Source of the DNA: Lasiosphaeria ovina
Lineage: Eukaryota > Ascomycota > Sordariomycetes > Sordariales > Lasiosphaeriaceae
Length of the DNA stretch: 64,000 nucleotides
Reading direction: 5' to 3'
Assembly (NCBI GenBank): GCA_033439765.1
Contig: JAULSN010000008.1
Span: 2,728,001-2,792,000, forward strand
Every line of letters begins with the position of its first letter. Positions within the stretch are counted from its first letter, which is position 1. The position numbers were made by a program, and so were the translations under genes. Shown here one piece after another: positions 1-10,949 of this stretch. Below the pieces are notes generated by a model. It saw only the letters and a program-made list of their open reading frames with translations, did no database searches and was not told the origin of the DNA.

Positions 1-3000
1 CCATTTGGGGGGTCGTGGGAATGCCTACCTTACCTACCTACCTTAGGTCTAATTTGGCCTGCATTATCGTAGGGTGCTGCGCGATAATGGAAATTAGTTT
101 ACCGACTTCTCGGGTCGCAGTTGGAGAAAGGGGGGGAGGTGGGAGTGAAAGAGTGCGTGCACAAGCTTACCCAAAATGTCATACTGAGGCGTGAGCGGCG
201 AAGAATTTTTCTCTTTTTTAAAATTCATTTTCTTTCCTTTTTTGTTTCGTTTGTGGGTGGTTCAGGTTGTGCTCCGACACACACGCTTCGGAGAGAAGGG
301 CACATGGACGCTCACGCTCACGCTCACGCTCACGCTCACGCTCACGCTCACGCCCTTTCCCCCTCGGGCCCCCTTCCGGGCCCCGTCCTCCCAGGGTTTC
401 TGCCCTTCAGTTCGTGGCTCCTGAAGCCCTCAACTTTTGGAGATGACTCCGGGCCAGGCAGGTGGCGGAATGAATGGGCGCCCCATCTGTTCCACATTGG
501 GAATTTGTAATATACACCGCCTCCATGGTAGCTACCTTAGATGGTGCGCACTGGGCCGGTTAATTAGATGCCTTGAAACGCTGAAGAATGCAAAAAAAGA
601 ACAGCAAACGGAAGACTTGGTCTTCAAAAAGAAACCCAGAATCTGCGGCGTGCGTGCTAAACCCGAGAAAGCCCAAGAGGTGTTACTCTGCATGGCACGG
701 CGTGCATGTGGCCGGCTTTGATGCAGATTTTGGGAAGGATTGCTGCCTATTGTGCCACCACTCACTCAGCCTTGTTGGACAGCAAGGCGATTTTTTTTTC
801 CGGCGCTTATTTTTCGTCAAAGCCATCTCGCTACCTAGGACTCGACAGTTACCTTCCTAGAAAATTTCTCTCCATCTTCCAATCCAAGAAACTCGATTCA
901 AATCCAACTCTACAAGCGTTGTACTGGCCTCTCTACCCATTCAAGACAACTCAAAGACTCCTGTGGTTGCCGTTTCGCCGCCGCCGCCGCCGCCGCCGCG
1001 GCGCGCTGATCGACGCGTGTATTGTTCCTCGCCTCGCTGTTTACCACCCCGGAAGATGCGCTGTGCATCACAGCTTGCCTCGAGAAGACTTCGAAGCCCG
1101 CAAGCTGACAGTTTTTCTAGGCTATTCGTGGTTGTGCAAGATGCGATCCAGCTGGAGCAGTACCTGCTTCTCACGCGTCCCGGCCTAGCCGTCGCCCCCG
1201 AGCCTCGATTCACAATCTCCCCTTCCCTGTTTTCTCACTGATCTCGACCTCTGACCTCCCGCTCCGCGCCTGCCGGCGACCGGGGATCCTCCACTGTCAA
1301 GTCGAGGCGTGCTGTCCTGCCCCCTTTCGGTCATCTCGGTCGACGCGTCGTCTTCCATCCGAGCTTTGCGCGCGGCTATCGCCAAAACAAGAGCGACGCA
1401 CGCCGGCAACAACTTCGAAGAGATGCGCTCTTGTCCGTCTTGGCTGTGATGGGACGTGAATCCATCGTCGGATGGGAGACAGGCCCTCTCTCCGACAGCA
1501 GGTAAATACCATGGCACCGCCGAGGCCGAACCCGGACACAACTGGCCCAGGCTGCTAGAGAAATACTCTTCCCCTAACGGTTCCGATTTGTTCCATCCCC
1601 AGTACCTGTCGGTTGTGTCACAGTTGTCGCTGCGGTTTTGATACCGTGGCCAATGTTAACGCGTGGTGTACGCGAAACAATTGAATACTGCGACGGCGAG
1701 CCAAATAGTCTGAGAAGTTTCGTTGCTTTGCGGGCAAGGCGGGGTTGAACAGTGCCAGTCCACCAACATCTCAAGGAACCGGAAGCGCTTGTGTTTTCCC
1801 CTCTCCCTACAGTTCCCGTCATTTCTCCTGATCCCGTCTCTCAGACTCTCTCTAGCGGAGAGAGTGCAAGCGCTCAAGTGAGCAGCGCACCACGTCGCTT
1901 GCGATCAAAAAGAGCTCTTCGGACCATGCGGTGCACCGACACCTCGTCGAACTCATCGATCGCCCAGGGAGCAGAAAGTGCCTGCCTCGGTGGCTAAAAG
2001 AAGAACATGGGTTGCTATGCTCTGTCATGACTACGCGCGATTCCCTAGGATGTCTCGAAGGTCGCTGGCTGGGGCTACGCGGTGGATGCTCCAATGTTGC
2101 GCGGGATCGCGGGCGTCCTTAAACCCCCTTGCGTTTCATATTTCCATGGACATCCCAGCTATGGAAAGTTCAAGTTTCTTGCCAACCAGTTACGACTGTG
2201 CGAACTAGCTACGAACTGTGCGATAATTAACAACAATGTCATTCTCCCGCAGACCCCGGCCGTCACACAAAGTTTCAATGCGACAACGGTGTTGTCGGAG
2301 ACACCGATATGGCGACGAGGCACAAGGGCGGGCGATGGGTGGCGATACATGCGGAAGACAAATGTGCGGGTGTGATTGGCCGACTAGACTAGGTAACCTT
2401 TCTTCGCCGAAGAATGCGCTGCTTACCTTGGCGTCGGTCGAGCGCGGGGAAAGGCATATCCCTCGACGGCCCGGCTCCCGAAGCTCTATTATGTGAGCTA
2501 GTGAGCAAGTGAGACGGGTTGGGCAGCTTTGGGCGCAGGATTGGGTTTCTGTGGGCCGTGGCCGCAACCGACCCATACCCATTCTTGTCGGCGTCCCGAC
2601 CGACAGGGCTGTCACTTTCTCGTTGCCAAGGGCCCCAGCGCCGAAAGGCCCGCTATCTCCTTCCCTAGCGTGTGCTGGGTTGTGGTTGTTGACAAGGCTT
2701 GACCCTAGAGCGCCGGCCCTATGTTTGCTTTTTCCGAGCCGCGGACCAGGGGTTGTGTTTGCCGTTCAGGGGGGCGGCGCGCCATCCCTGAAGCGAGCAA
2801 GCGCTTTCTTTGCCTCTTCGGCGTTGAACGAGATATCCGTCAAATTCAGAAACCAGAGGTCGACAGCAAACCGACAAGCGCTTTGTTGTCGGCACAGGGA
2901 TTAAAGGCGGAGCGGAGTGTGCGCTGGGTGCCCCTGAGGCGCCCCTGGTCGGTCGGGGCCGGGGGCAACAGACCACCCCGGTCGCCTCGGTCGGTCACTG

Positions 3001-3390
3001 GCTTGGACGGCCATGGGGTCGGGCCGGGCCGGGCAGGTGGGGCTCCGGCGGCAGTCGTTGAATTCGGACGGAATCGGCAGTTCAAGAGTGGAGTCAACGG
3101 CTCATTGCATGGAGCTGCACAGCTGGCAGCGGCAGACTGCATGGAGCAGCCGCCAGTCTAGCATCTGGCTGCCGCCCTAGACTGACTGGTTAATAGCAAA
3201 GGAAGGGAAAGGCGCTCCGCGTTCCGTGCGCTCTTATTTCAATTTTACTCCATTCCAAGTTTCTGATTTGTATCATCAGTATTATACACTCAGGTTACAG
3301 TATTATTCGCATGCATTATTTCCTCAAATTGGATCTGCCGCTGCTGTTTTCGCGCAAAGCTGAAACCTGGCCCTTTCCCAGTTCCGCTAC
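1..3390. other. Long spacer with low-complexity repeats, no confident gene
   Basis: No open frame here has convincing coding character. The stretch holds TACC tetranucleotide runs at the left edge, seven CTCACG copies at 311-352, a GCC/CGC triplet run near 976-1000, and a pyrimidine-rich CT/CA stretch around 850-960 that looks like fungal 5' leader sequence. A short frame from the ATG at 1053 to 1241 follows that leader, but nothing else supports it. The region may be promoter and untranslated sequence, or decayed sequence. Confidence 0.5.
311..352. repeat. Hexanucleotide repeat (CTCACG)x7
   Basis: Seven perfect tandem copies of CTCACG. In one frame it reads as alternating His-Ala and in another as Thr-Leu, which explains the low-complexity ORFs across it. 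No gene function is implied. Confidence 0.9.
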
Positions 3391-5213
3391 CTAAATTACA
3401 ACCCCCTTTTTCGAACCAACCTCGGCCCGCCGTCTGTTCTTGCAGCTGGTGCTGACGGCCTTGATGCGGCCGTCGAGCGCAATATTAACAGGCGACTTGG
3501 CCTTGATGTAGTTGACGAGGACCTCGTCGAGGGTGTCGAGGATGACAAAGTCCTTGAGCGGCGGGTCGAAGAAGTTGTCGCCGCCGTTGGCCACGAAATC
3601 AATCGTGACCACGCGGTACTCGGCCTGGCGGTCGAGCGGCGCGCCGCCGATGCTCAGCGCCTTGAGCCGGCTGCCGGCCGCCGCCGTCGGGCTGAACGAG
3701 ACGCGGATCCCCCGGCTCACCTGCAGGAACGACGTCACGGCCCGCCCGTTGACCTGGCTCACGCGCGACACGATGCCCTCGAGCGCCGTCCACAGGAACT
3801 CCCCCGTCATGGTCACCTCCACCACGGCGTTGCCGAACGGGAACGCCGTCAGCACCTCGCCCCGCGTCACGTTGCCCTGGTCGATGGTCGCGCGGATGCC
3901 GCCGGCGTTGGTGATGGCGAACGCGGGCGCTGTTGCCGGAGTGCTGCCGTTGAGGCGGTAGTCAAGCATGGCGCTGCGGAGAGGGCGAGTGGAGTTAGTT
4001 CAGTGTCTGGCGCGTGACAGACAGAGTCTGCGACGAGAGAGCACGAGGGCGCTTTCACTCGCTGGGCGAATACTACTCACTCTGAAATGAAGTCGCCCAG
4101 CGTGCACTCCTGCGTCTGGCAGGTCGACTGGTCCAGGACCACATCGCTAAACCCAATCACCTGGGAACTGAACTCTTGGAACGGGACGCGCCAAGCGTCG
4201 ACCTCGGCCTGCAGCTCGGGGTCCTGCGCCGTCGTATTGGTCAGGTGGATCGGCGCGCCGTGGTACTCGAGGATCTTGCCGGCCGCGTCGTACGTCACGT
4301 CAATGTACCCAAGGTACTCGCCCCAGCGGTACGCCGTGACGATGAAGACCTCGTCGCCGTCCTTGTTCTTGACGATAGTCGGGTACGGGCCGACGGCGCC
4401 CGGGAAGTCGCCCAGCGGCGTGTGGCTGTGCCCGCCCATGATCAGGTGCAGGCCCGTCGTCTCGCTCGCCAGCCGCTGGTCCTCCTCGTACCCGATGTGC
4501 GTGATGGCGGCGATGCGCGTGATGTTGGTGGTCGCCCGGATCAGGTCGACCGTATCCTGGACGGCGCGCACGGGGTCCGTGAAGGTGGTCTCGGGGCCGG
4601 GCGACGAGATGCCGGGCGTCGTCTCTGTGGTGACGCCAATGACGGCCAGCTGGTACTTCTCAAAGATGTAGAAGGGCTTGATGGTGCGGTTGAGCTTCTC
4701 GTTGCTGGAGAAGACGTTGGCGCTGACAATGGGGAACGTCAGGTTATCGAGGAACTGGCCCAGGTACTCGGAGCCGCGGTCGAATTCGTGGTTGCCCAGC
4801 GTCATGGCGTCGAAGCCCAGCTGGTTCAGCGTGTCGGCAATCTTCTCGCCGCCATAGTAGCTGAAGTACATGGTGCCCTGGAACTCGTCGCCGACGTTGA
4901 GCAGCAGCGAGTCTGGGTGTTCGGGCCGCGTTTCCTTCAGAACCGTCCGCACGCGCGAGTAGCCGCCATAGCACCCGCGCGACGGATTGGTGCAGTCGGT
5001 GCCGGAAGACGAGAACTGGTCGAGATGCGCGTGCACGTCGTTGATGTGGTAGAACGAGATGTTGTAGTTGCCGTCGCTGTCGATGAAGCGCTTGGACAGC
5101 TTGCGCTCGCTGATGAGATGGTCACCGAGAAAGGGGGTGTCGCTGGCCGCGGCGATGGCGCCCGAGCACGCGGCCACGAGGCACGAGGCGGAGAGGAGCA
5201 GCTTCATCATCAT
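3391..5213 (-). CDS. Secreted 5'-nucleotidase / metallophosphoesterase
   Basis: Two exons, 5213..4081 and 3973..3391, flank a 107-nt GTGAGT..GCAG intron; the product is about 571 aa. The start is the first of three Met codons before a hydrophobic leader (about residues 1-22), so the protein enters the secretory pathway. A KR pair near residue 41 could be a Kex2 site. Metallophosphoesterase motifs are complete: a D-x-H metal site (FYHINDVHAHLD, about 54-65), GNHEFD (140-145) and GGHSHT (260-265). After the splice the 5'-nucleotidase C-terminal domain shows NAGGIR and DFVANGGDNFF. The expected role is hydrolysis of nucleotides to nucleoside and phosphate outside the cell or at the wall. No GPI-type hydrophobic tail is visible. 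Its upstream region carries several CACGTG boxes (see the regulatory entries), which suits a phosphate-scavenging enzyme. Confidence 0.93.
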
Positions 5214-5403
5214 GACGACTTCTTGTCGTGACAATTGAGCCGAAACTCTGACCCAAAGAGGCGCGAGCTGCAACCTAAATTAAGAGGTTGCAGGGAGAGA
5301 ATCTTGGGAGATGGAAGTCTGGGCGGCGACGGCACCTCGGACTCGGGTGCACCCGTCATTTTATTTGAAATGCTCATCATCTATCTTGTCCGTCCGTCAC
5401 TGC

Positions 5404-5409
5404 CACGTG
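5404..5409. promoter_or_regulatory. CACGTG E-box proximal to 5'-nucleotidase
   Basis: A CACGTG palindrome sits about 190 bp upstream of the 5'-nucleotidase start codon. It is a plausible NUC-1/Pho4-type phosphate-starvation site. A single hexamer is weak evidence, but the three further copies in the same intergenic region strengthen it. Confidence 0.45.
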
Positions 5410-5713
5410 CTGATCGTCGCCGGATAAGTCCATTTCCCCTCGGTATGCGATTGCGCGGCGATGCGGTGCCCAGGGGTAGGAACACACGCGGATGGCTGGT
5501 TGGCCAGCGGGATCAGATAACAAATGTTTTTTCGCCATCCAGAAATTGTAATGTCGCGACGCGCCGTGTTAGAGTTACTTCGCGCACCGGTTCACTTGGT
5601 GACCTGCCTTGTTTGTCGCACTTTGTGAGCGGGCCGACGACAGTTGGAGCTTGGCATTGAGGCAAGGTTTTGGACTGCCTAAAGTGGTTGAGACCCACAA
5701 AGACCAAGCAAAT

Positions 5714-5863
5714 ATCACGTGCCGTCCAAATGGAAGCGATAAGGGCGCCTCGCGATAAGGGCGCCTCGCGATAAGGGTGCCTGGCGATAAGCTGATAGAA
5801 TCACGTGCCATCCAAATGGAAGCGATAAGGGTGCCTCGCGATAAGCTGATTGAATCACGTGCC
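5714..5863. promoter_or_regulatory. Repeated GATAAG / ATCACGTG array
   Basis: Six GATAAG motifs lie at 5738, 5754, 5770, 5786, 5824 and 5840, with three ATCACGTGCC blocks at about 5714, 5800 and 5854. They form an imperfect direct duplication of a block reading CACGTGCC, TCCAAATGGAAGC, then GATAAG units. GATAAG matches the core bound by fungal GATA factors (AreA/NIT2 type). CACGTG matches the E-box bound by the phosphate regulator NUC-1/Pho4. Binding is inferred. The array lies about 500-650 bp from each divergent gene, so it could act on either. Confidence 0.6.
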
Positions 5864-6233
5864 CTCCGAAGACCTCCGGCCCGATAGTTTGGGCGTCGAC
5901 ATCACCCTTGCATCCCGGCCCCTTGCGCAGCCCCCGCCAAGCGGGGCAGTATCGCGGGGCTCGTTCCATCGGAACGGCGAGCTTCGCTATGTGGCGGTCG
6001 TTGGGGCGGGGCTTGGCGTTCAGCCCTACCAATTGATCGGACGTCACCGCGGGCTTTCGCCAATTGCCAGCCCAATTGCCCCGATCGGCTGGGCGGCACC
6101 CAAGCCCTGCCTCCACCAAAGTCGATCGCGTGTGCGTTATCGAGATGCTGCGCACGCCTGAGCCTGGCACTGAGTCAGATCGCTGCTCTCAAAATAGAAT
6201 TGGTCGACGACGAGGCTGGAAATGCGACGAGCA

Positions 6234-6240
6234 TATAAAA
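6234..6240 (+). promoter_or_regulatory. TATA box of the Cys-rich secreted protein gene
   Basis: TATAAAA lies 257 bp upstream of the ATG at 6497 and is followed by a CT/CA-rich leader, as is usual for strongly expressed small secreted protein genes of filamentous fungi. Confidence 0.5.
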
Positions 6241-6496
6241 TGGGCATGCCAACCCCATCGGTCAAATCCTTCATCTCAATCAATTTCCACTCAAAATCAC
6301 CGTGCACACATTTCCTTGAGTTTGGGGTTAACTTTTCTTTGGGTTTCACTGTCTCACTGTTTCATTTTGTCATTGGCTTTTCTCTTAGAGTCTTGGACCT
6401 ACACTCAGTGAACGATCACACAACACACATTCCCACTTCCCAGTCACCGAAAAAGAAACACGCGAGAATCAAAACCGTCTTCTGCCCGCCGCAAAA

Positions 6497-6970
6497 ATGC
6501 TCTCCAAAGGAACTGCACTGGCCGCGATAGTGGCCGTGCTCGGCATGTTGTCAACAGCGGATGCCGCGGCGCTCGGAAGCAGCAACGCGAAGCGCATCCC
6601 GCTGATCGGGAGCTTCTCCATGTCGCCGACGCGCGGGTGCCCCATGGGCAGCGACGCCATCATCACGCAGCTGACGTACGGCAACGACTGCGGGCAGTGC
6701 AACAACTTCTTTGGCAGCCCCTTCGCCGCCATGCAGTCGATCGACGTGCATGGGGCCATCGCCGGCGCCCAGTGCGTCATCACCGTGCACACCACGGCCG
6801 ACTGCTCCGACCCCGGCACCGTCTCCGGCCCCGGCTGCTGGTCCCCCGAGGGCATGATCCGGGGCTGGACCATCACTTGCCCCGGCGCAGACCCCAGTCA
6901 GACCTACATGCCGCCGTGCGCCTCTAAAACGGGCCCGCCCTCGTGCGAGCCTTCTTGCAAGGGCAGCTAG
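6497..6970 (+). CDS. Small secreted cysteine-rich protein
   Basis: An intronless 157-aa protein. Residues 1-23 form a classical signal peptide (hydrophobic core, AxA-type end). The mature part has ten cysteines, an even number that suggests five disulphides, and is rich in Gly, Ser and Pro near the end. There is no transmembrane segment or GPI tail, so secretion to the medium or wall is expected. I do not recognise a domain; size, signal peptide and Cys content fit the broad small secreted or effector-like class, but that is a description and not a function. It is divergent from the 5'-nucleotidase and shares the GATAAG/CACGTG array with it. A TATA box and pyrimidine leader precede it. Confidence 0.85.
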   Translation: MLSKGTALAAIVAVLGMLSTADAAALGSSNAKRIPLIGSFSMSPTRGCPMGSDAIITQLTYGNDCGQCNNFFGSPFAAMQSIDVHGAIAGAQCVITVHTTADCSDPGTVSGPGCWSPEGMIRGWTITCPGADPSQTYMPPCASKTGPPSCEPSCKGS

Positions 6971-8392
6971 AGACGGCGCGCTTCAATTTGCGAAAGGGAG
7001 GGCGTGGTGGCGGTGACAAATTGGCACGGGAGTTATAATTGACGTCCCTGGAAGAGCGTTTGGATTCATTATTGCATCGTAATTTTTTTAGGGTGGTCTG
7101 ATGGCGGGGAAGATGGGACGATGGTGTTTGTGAATCTTGGCACGGCGCTTGGAGTTCTTGTCCTTGTCTTCTTCTCTCCATGCAGTGCTTCGTTAGGATA
7201 ATTAGACGGGATTTGGCAAATGGCATACTAGACTTTTCTGCTTCGGTAGCATTGCGACAAGTTTTTCAATTCAACTTCCGTCGTTTCTAAAAATCGATGG
7301 TGTCAACCCACGCAAATGCAGTTGACCAACGAGCCCAAGGCCCCGATCCGCATCGCGGGTTGAGTGTCGGGCAAATTATGACGAAGCATAACTCGAAAGT
7401 GGGCCTCTTCGTATTGTACAATTGTGCTCCTTACAAAAAATTGGCCTGTGCGTGCCAAGACTCAGGTCTGTTCCAAGGTGCGTCGAGGAGGCCAGGAAGC
7501 TGGGAAATGAACCGAGGACTTGTCGTGGAGTGATGCATCATGAATCTGCGCGAGGTGAGCTGTTGGCGACATTCACAGTGGGCGGCCCAAGGTCCGCTAA
7601 AGCCAGGGCAGCAATGGGCCATTATACACAGCGCCCGCCCTTGAAACCGCTTGATCAAGACGTGGACGAAGTGCTCGATCGATAGGCGGACCGAGTTTTG
7701 AAACGATAAAAACAAAACAACAAAAGGGAAACTGTAGCCGGACCTTGGCGGCAGGTCAACATGATTAATTCATAGCTGGCTACCTAGCCTGGCTTGCCCG
7801 GTTGCCAATGCCCGACCAAGAATGGCGCCTTTCAGATGAAACGCCCCATTACGCGGACTTGGACATCCCGGGCAGGTTTTAGCGTGAGAGTTGTTTTTCA
7901 CCAAGACGCTATCCCGGAATTGGGCAGGCTAGGTCGGAAGACAGGCCGTGCAAGGCCCCAACAATGCACCAGAACCTTGTTTGAGGGCCGCAACAGTGAG
8001 GCACGGCAACCCGCTGCGGCGGAATGAGACGAGACGAGATCCACTTCCGGCTTTTTCGGGACCTGACCTAAAACCCGTCAGCCATCCAAGCCTTGCGGCA
8101 TCCGGCCCGCGGAACGTATTTTTAGTCCTCCGCTCTTTCCAGGGCTGAAAGTTTCCGGGCTGTTCATCTATTTGTTTGTTTGATATCCCGCACTAAGTGG
8201 GGTCTGGGCACGGCGCTCTGCTGGTTAAATAGTTCATATGCCCGTTGGCCACACCGTTACTTATCCCCCCCTGCCACCAGACGGAAGCTTTCGACAACCC
8301 CCCCGCAACAAGAGTCTTTCCACGCACCTACCTTGTCAATCATTTCATCTTTCCACACCCTTGGACAAAGAGCCAGAGCCGAACCAACTAGG
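6971..8392. other. Intergenic spacer, nothing recognised
   Basis: Contains the 3' end region of the secreted protein gene and the presumed promoter and leader of the next gene (CT/CA-rich from about 8265). The short frames here have no coding features. Confidence 0.6.
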
Positions 8393-10132
8393 ATGGAGCT
8401 TAATGGAGTCACTCAGCAACTATACCCATGCCTCACTGTCCCGGCCAAACACCGATTTGTCGTTCCTTACCCAGCGGAGAATACGATATACCTGGCTTCG
8501 GGACTGTGGGTGGAGGGCGGGGACAACCCAAGAAACCCCCACTACAACAGGATCCCTCGATTTCGAATCTGCTGCGTTTGCGATCATCTACTTTCCTTGG
8601 AAAAATACAGAAAAGATCCCGCGTGCCCGAAAATGGGCAGGAGAAACAGGCCGTGCGGTCATAACTGCCATAAATGTATAATGGTCGGTTATCCAGAAAA
8701 GGATGTTCCCCCCGATCCTGAACATTACCTAGAAAAAGTGGTATATATCGTAACGGTACAGGGAAGGATACTTGACCCTTATCAACTAACCCCCCGATTC
8801 TGGAGGTGCTTAGACTTCGCATGCAACATGGTAAACCCGCTGCATGACAGGAAGGGAAAGGAGATAAGACCACCGACCTGCGCGAAATGCAAGCTGGAAA
8901 GGGATCCGAGGTGTTTTGTCCTGAACATAGCCTATGCCGCCCTAGGCTCCCATAACAAAGTGGATATTGCACTTGGAGGACCTCGCTTTTGGGAATACGA
9001 ATGGCATAACAACGCCTGCACCGAGATCGGCTGCGAACACACTGGCCATCCGTGTCGCAGGCACGACTGTAGTCCGGACCCCCAGTTGCTGGCTGTCGAA
9101 TTTCCAAAATATGAGTACCCCAAGGGTGTGAAATTCGAAAAATATGAGTACCCCAAGGGCACGAGTCTCGTAAAATTGAACCGGAACAAGAAGTTGGTAC
9201 TGTGGGCCGATGACAAGTGGGTCGCAAATAATGTGGACTTTACGCTTGACTACCCACACTATCCTGAATACGTTCAAATGTTGGTAGATGAAGCAGAAAA
9301 TGAGAGGAGAAAATTGGATCAGCAGATCTATGATGAGCTAGAGCGCCGCCGACGAGAAGAGAGATCAAGCCGCCCAGGATATCAGACGTCTGGCTCTGGT
9401 AGTACAGAAATTTTTGTTGAGAGATTGCAGGCCGAACGAGACAAGAAAAAAGCCTCAGTCAAACAGTGGGGCGATGCTTTGCGTTCTGTCGGACTACAGC
9501 CGCATCTCCTCAAAGACGTGCCGGAGCCTGTGACAGATTTAGCGGTGATCAAGAAATCGAGTACGGCTCCGGGAACTGGACAACCCGTCGGCACCAACGA
9601 GGCGGTCCGTTATGAGTCCGGCGCTTCCAAACCGCTAGGCAATAAACCAAAGAGTACAAGGGGAGAGCGGTACCTAGAGGACTGGCCTGACGACAAAACC
9701 CCAAGGCCTGGTCAAGGAATCCCCCCGGAAGGTCAATATCCCCAAACCAGAAACCCGCGCCGCATGAGCAGCGGACCTGCTGCCGGAGGCGAAACACAGG
9801 GTGATTATGAAAGAGACAAGGCCGACTTCGCTCGGAGAAGATTTGGCGTGCCGGGCCAGTACAGTAACGTGCCGCCAGAGGTTCTAGCACGCCCTGACCT
9901 GCCGCAGTTCGACATGAGACCAAGCCTTGCGCATCGACCCGCCGCTTATGTCCGCCCCTCCGTCTCTACATCCGCCTATGACCCCTACGGCGTCGGCTAC
10001 GGAGCTCCCCCCCCCGCTATGTCCCAAATATATTACAATGGAAATTATTATTCCCAGCAGGAATTTAACCAGATTTTCGCCCAGAACCAGCAGCAGCAGT
10101 ACGATGCCGAGAGACGTAGGCGGGGCTTTTAA
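8393..10132 (+). CDS. Hypothetical Cys/His-rich protein with disordered Gln/Arg-rich tail
   Basis: The frame is open from 8180, but I place the start at the ATG at 8393 (579 aa), because the upstream part reads as leader and the ATG follows a typical CA-rich 5' region. The first ~230 residues carry several Cys pairs and Cys/His groups (CCVCD around 60-64, CGHNCHKC, CAKCKLERDPRC, and a C/H cluster GCEHTGHPC) that look like zinc-binding ribbons. A short internal duplication around 9101-9162 repeats the motif KYEYPKG. A charged, probably coiled segment (about 290-330) follows. The remainder is low-complexity Pro/Gly-rich, ending in a Tyr/Gln-rich and Arg-rich tail. I do not recognise the family; a nucleic-acid or protein-binding role is only a guess. 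Confidence 0.75.
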   Translation: MELNGVTQQLYPCLTVPAKHRFVVPYPAENTIYLASGLWVEGGDNPRNPHYNRIPRFRICCVCDHLLSLEKYRKDPACPKMGRRNRPCGHNCHKCIMVGYPEKDVPPDPEHYLEKVVYIVTVQGRILDPYQLTPRFWRCLDFACNMVNPLHDRKGKEIRPPTCAKCKLERDPRCFVLNIAYAALGSHNKVDIALGGPRFWEYEWHNNACTEIGCEHTGHPCRRHDCSPDPQLLAVEFPKYEYPKGVKFEKYEYPKGTSLVKLNRNKKLVLWADDKWVANNVDFTLDYPHYPEYVQMLVDEAENERRKLDQQIYDELERRRREERSSRPGYQTSGSGSTEIFVERLQAERDKKKASVKQWGDALRSVGLQPHLLKDVPEPVTDLAVIKKSSTAPGTGQPVGTNEAVRYESGASKPLGNKPKSTRGERYLEDWPDDKTPRPGQGIPPEGQYPQTRNPRRMSSGPAAGGETQGDYERDKADFARRRFGVPGQYSNVPPEVLARPDLPQFDMRPSLAHRPAAYVRPSVSTSAYDPYGVGYGAPPPAMSQIYYNGNYYSQQEFNQIFAQNQQQQYDAERRRRGF

Positions 10133-10949
10133 ATAGGCAGGTCATTTAGGAGATGGATTTGATCGGAAATCCGGTCGACGAGGTTCCGCGTTACCAGAAC
10201 ACTCGCCCTTCCTGCATTCATCATGTAGCTAGGCAGGCTTCAGAGTGAGGTCGAGCGGTGGGGTGGGGAAAAGGGGTAGTGTTGACAGGGGAAGGGGAGG
10301 GGGTTCTCGAGTTTTCTTTTTTCTTTGCTAGTTACATGGCTGGGCTGCGTTTGGTTTGTCCCGGAGCTGGACTTCGTCCGGCGTTGCTCTTTGGGGTTAA
10401 TTTTGTTTTCATGGGGCCGAGAAAGCGTCATTGCAGGCAAAGACGTTGCGCGTAGCTGACTTGAATGTATCGAATCATTGGGTCTGGAACCCACGCTGCT
10501 GAACTTGTGTTCCCATATTCACAGTCTGTTCGCTCCTAATTATTGTTGAAGGAAGCCATGTCGTCTGGTATGTACCTCTGTCTGGGGCCCTTTGAACCTA
10601 ACAGCCCGCCCGACGGCGTGTGCGGCTCCGAGACTGAGGTTCGGGATGAAGTTGTGCTACTAGTAAGCCTAGAACCGAAAATGGGCGGGTATCGGGCGGG
10701 CCGGGGCGGGCCAGGCGGCGGGCCCTGCAACACACCTCCCGCAATCCCGAGTTCAGACGGAAATGGCCAAACCGGGATACACGAGCGCAGCTATAAACAG
10801 GCCACAACAAAGACCTGGATTTGATTGTTGGGAACTAGGAAGTGTGGCGGAGCACCGAGATCACCCGACATTCTGAATTTTCTTAACCACTTTTTTTTTT
10901 GGCTACAGACACCCCGAACATATCTGCTGAAACATTTCAAAATATCCCG
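10133..10949. other. Intergenic spacer between convergent genes
   Basis: The 3' ends of the Cys/His-rich gene (+) and the phytase-like gene (-) face each other here. A G/C-rich patch (10680-10735) and a poly-T run (about 10891-10900) are visible; no gene is supported. Confidence 0.6.

Larger units (their letters stand above)
5214..6496. other. Divergent intergenic region between 5'-nucleotidase and Cys-rich secreted protein
   Basis: This 1.3 kb spacer separates two genes transcribed away from each other. It holds a CACGTG at 5404-5409, the GATAAG/ATCACGTG repeat array at 5714-5863 and a TATA box at 6234. The pyrimidine-rich leader of the right-hand gene occupies about 6270-6496. Open frames inside it overlap the repeats and are not credible genes. 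Confidence 0.7.

Noticed and set aside
121..510. 129-aa frame with alternating His-Ala repeats
   Set aside because: The repeat is just seven CTCACG hexamers in an intergenic region; the rest of the frame has no coding character.
1053..1241. Short 62-aa frame after a CT-rich leader
   Set aside because: Leader-like upstream sequence alone is not enough; no domain, splice or conservation signal.
2846..3161. Overlapping frames in the GC-rich block near 3 kb
   Set aside because: Open on both strands because of GC richness; neither shows a motif or a plausible start context.
4176..5231. 351-aa plus-strand frame opposite the 5'-nucleotidase
   Set aside because: Antisense shadow caused by GC-rich third codon positions; the minus strand carries all family motifs.
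8433..9227. 264-aa minus-strand frame
   Set aside because: Antisense to the Cys/His-rich gene, without domain features or promoter.
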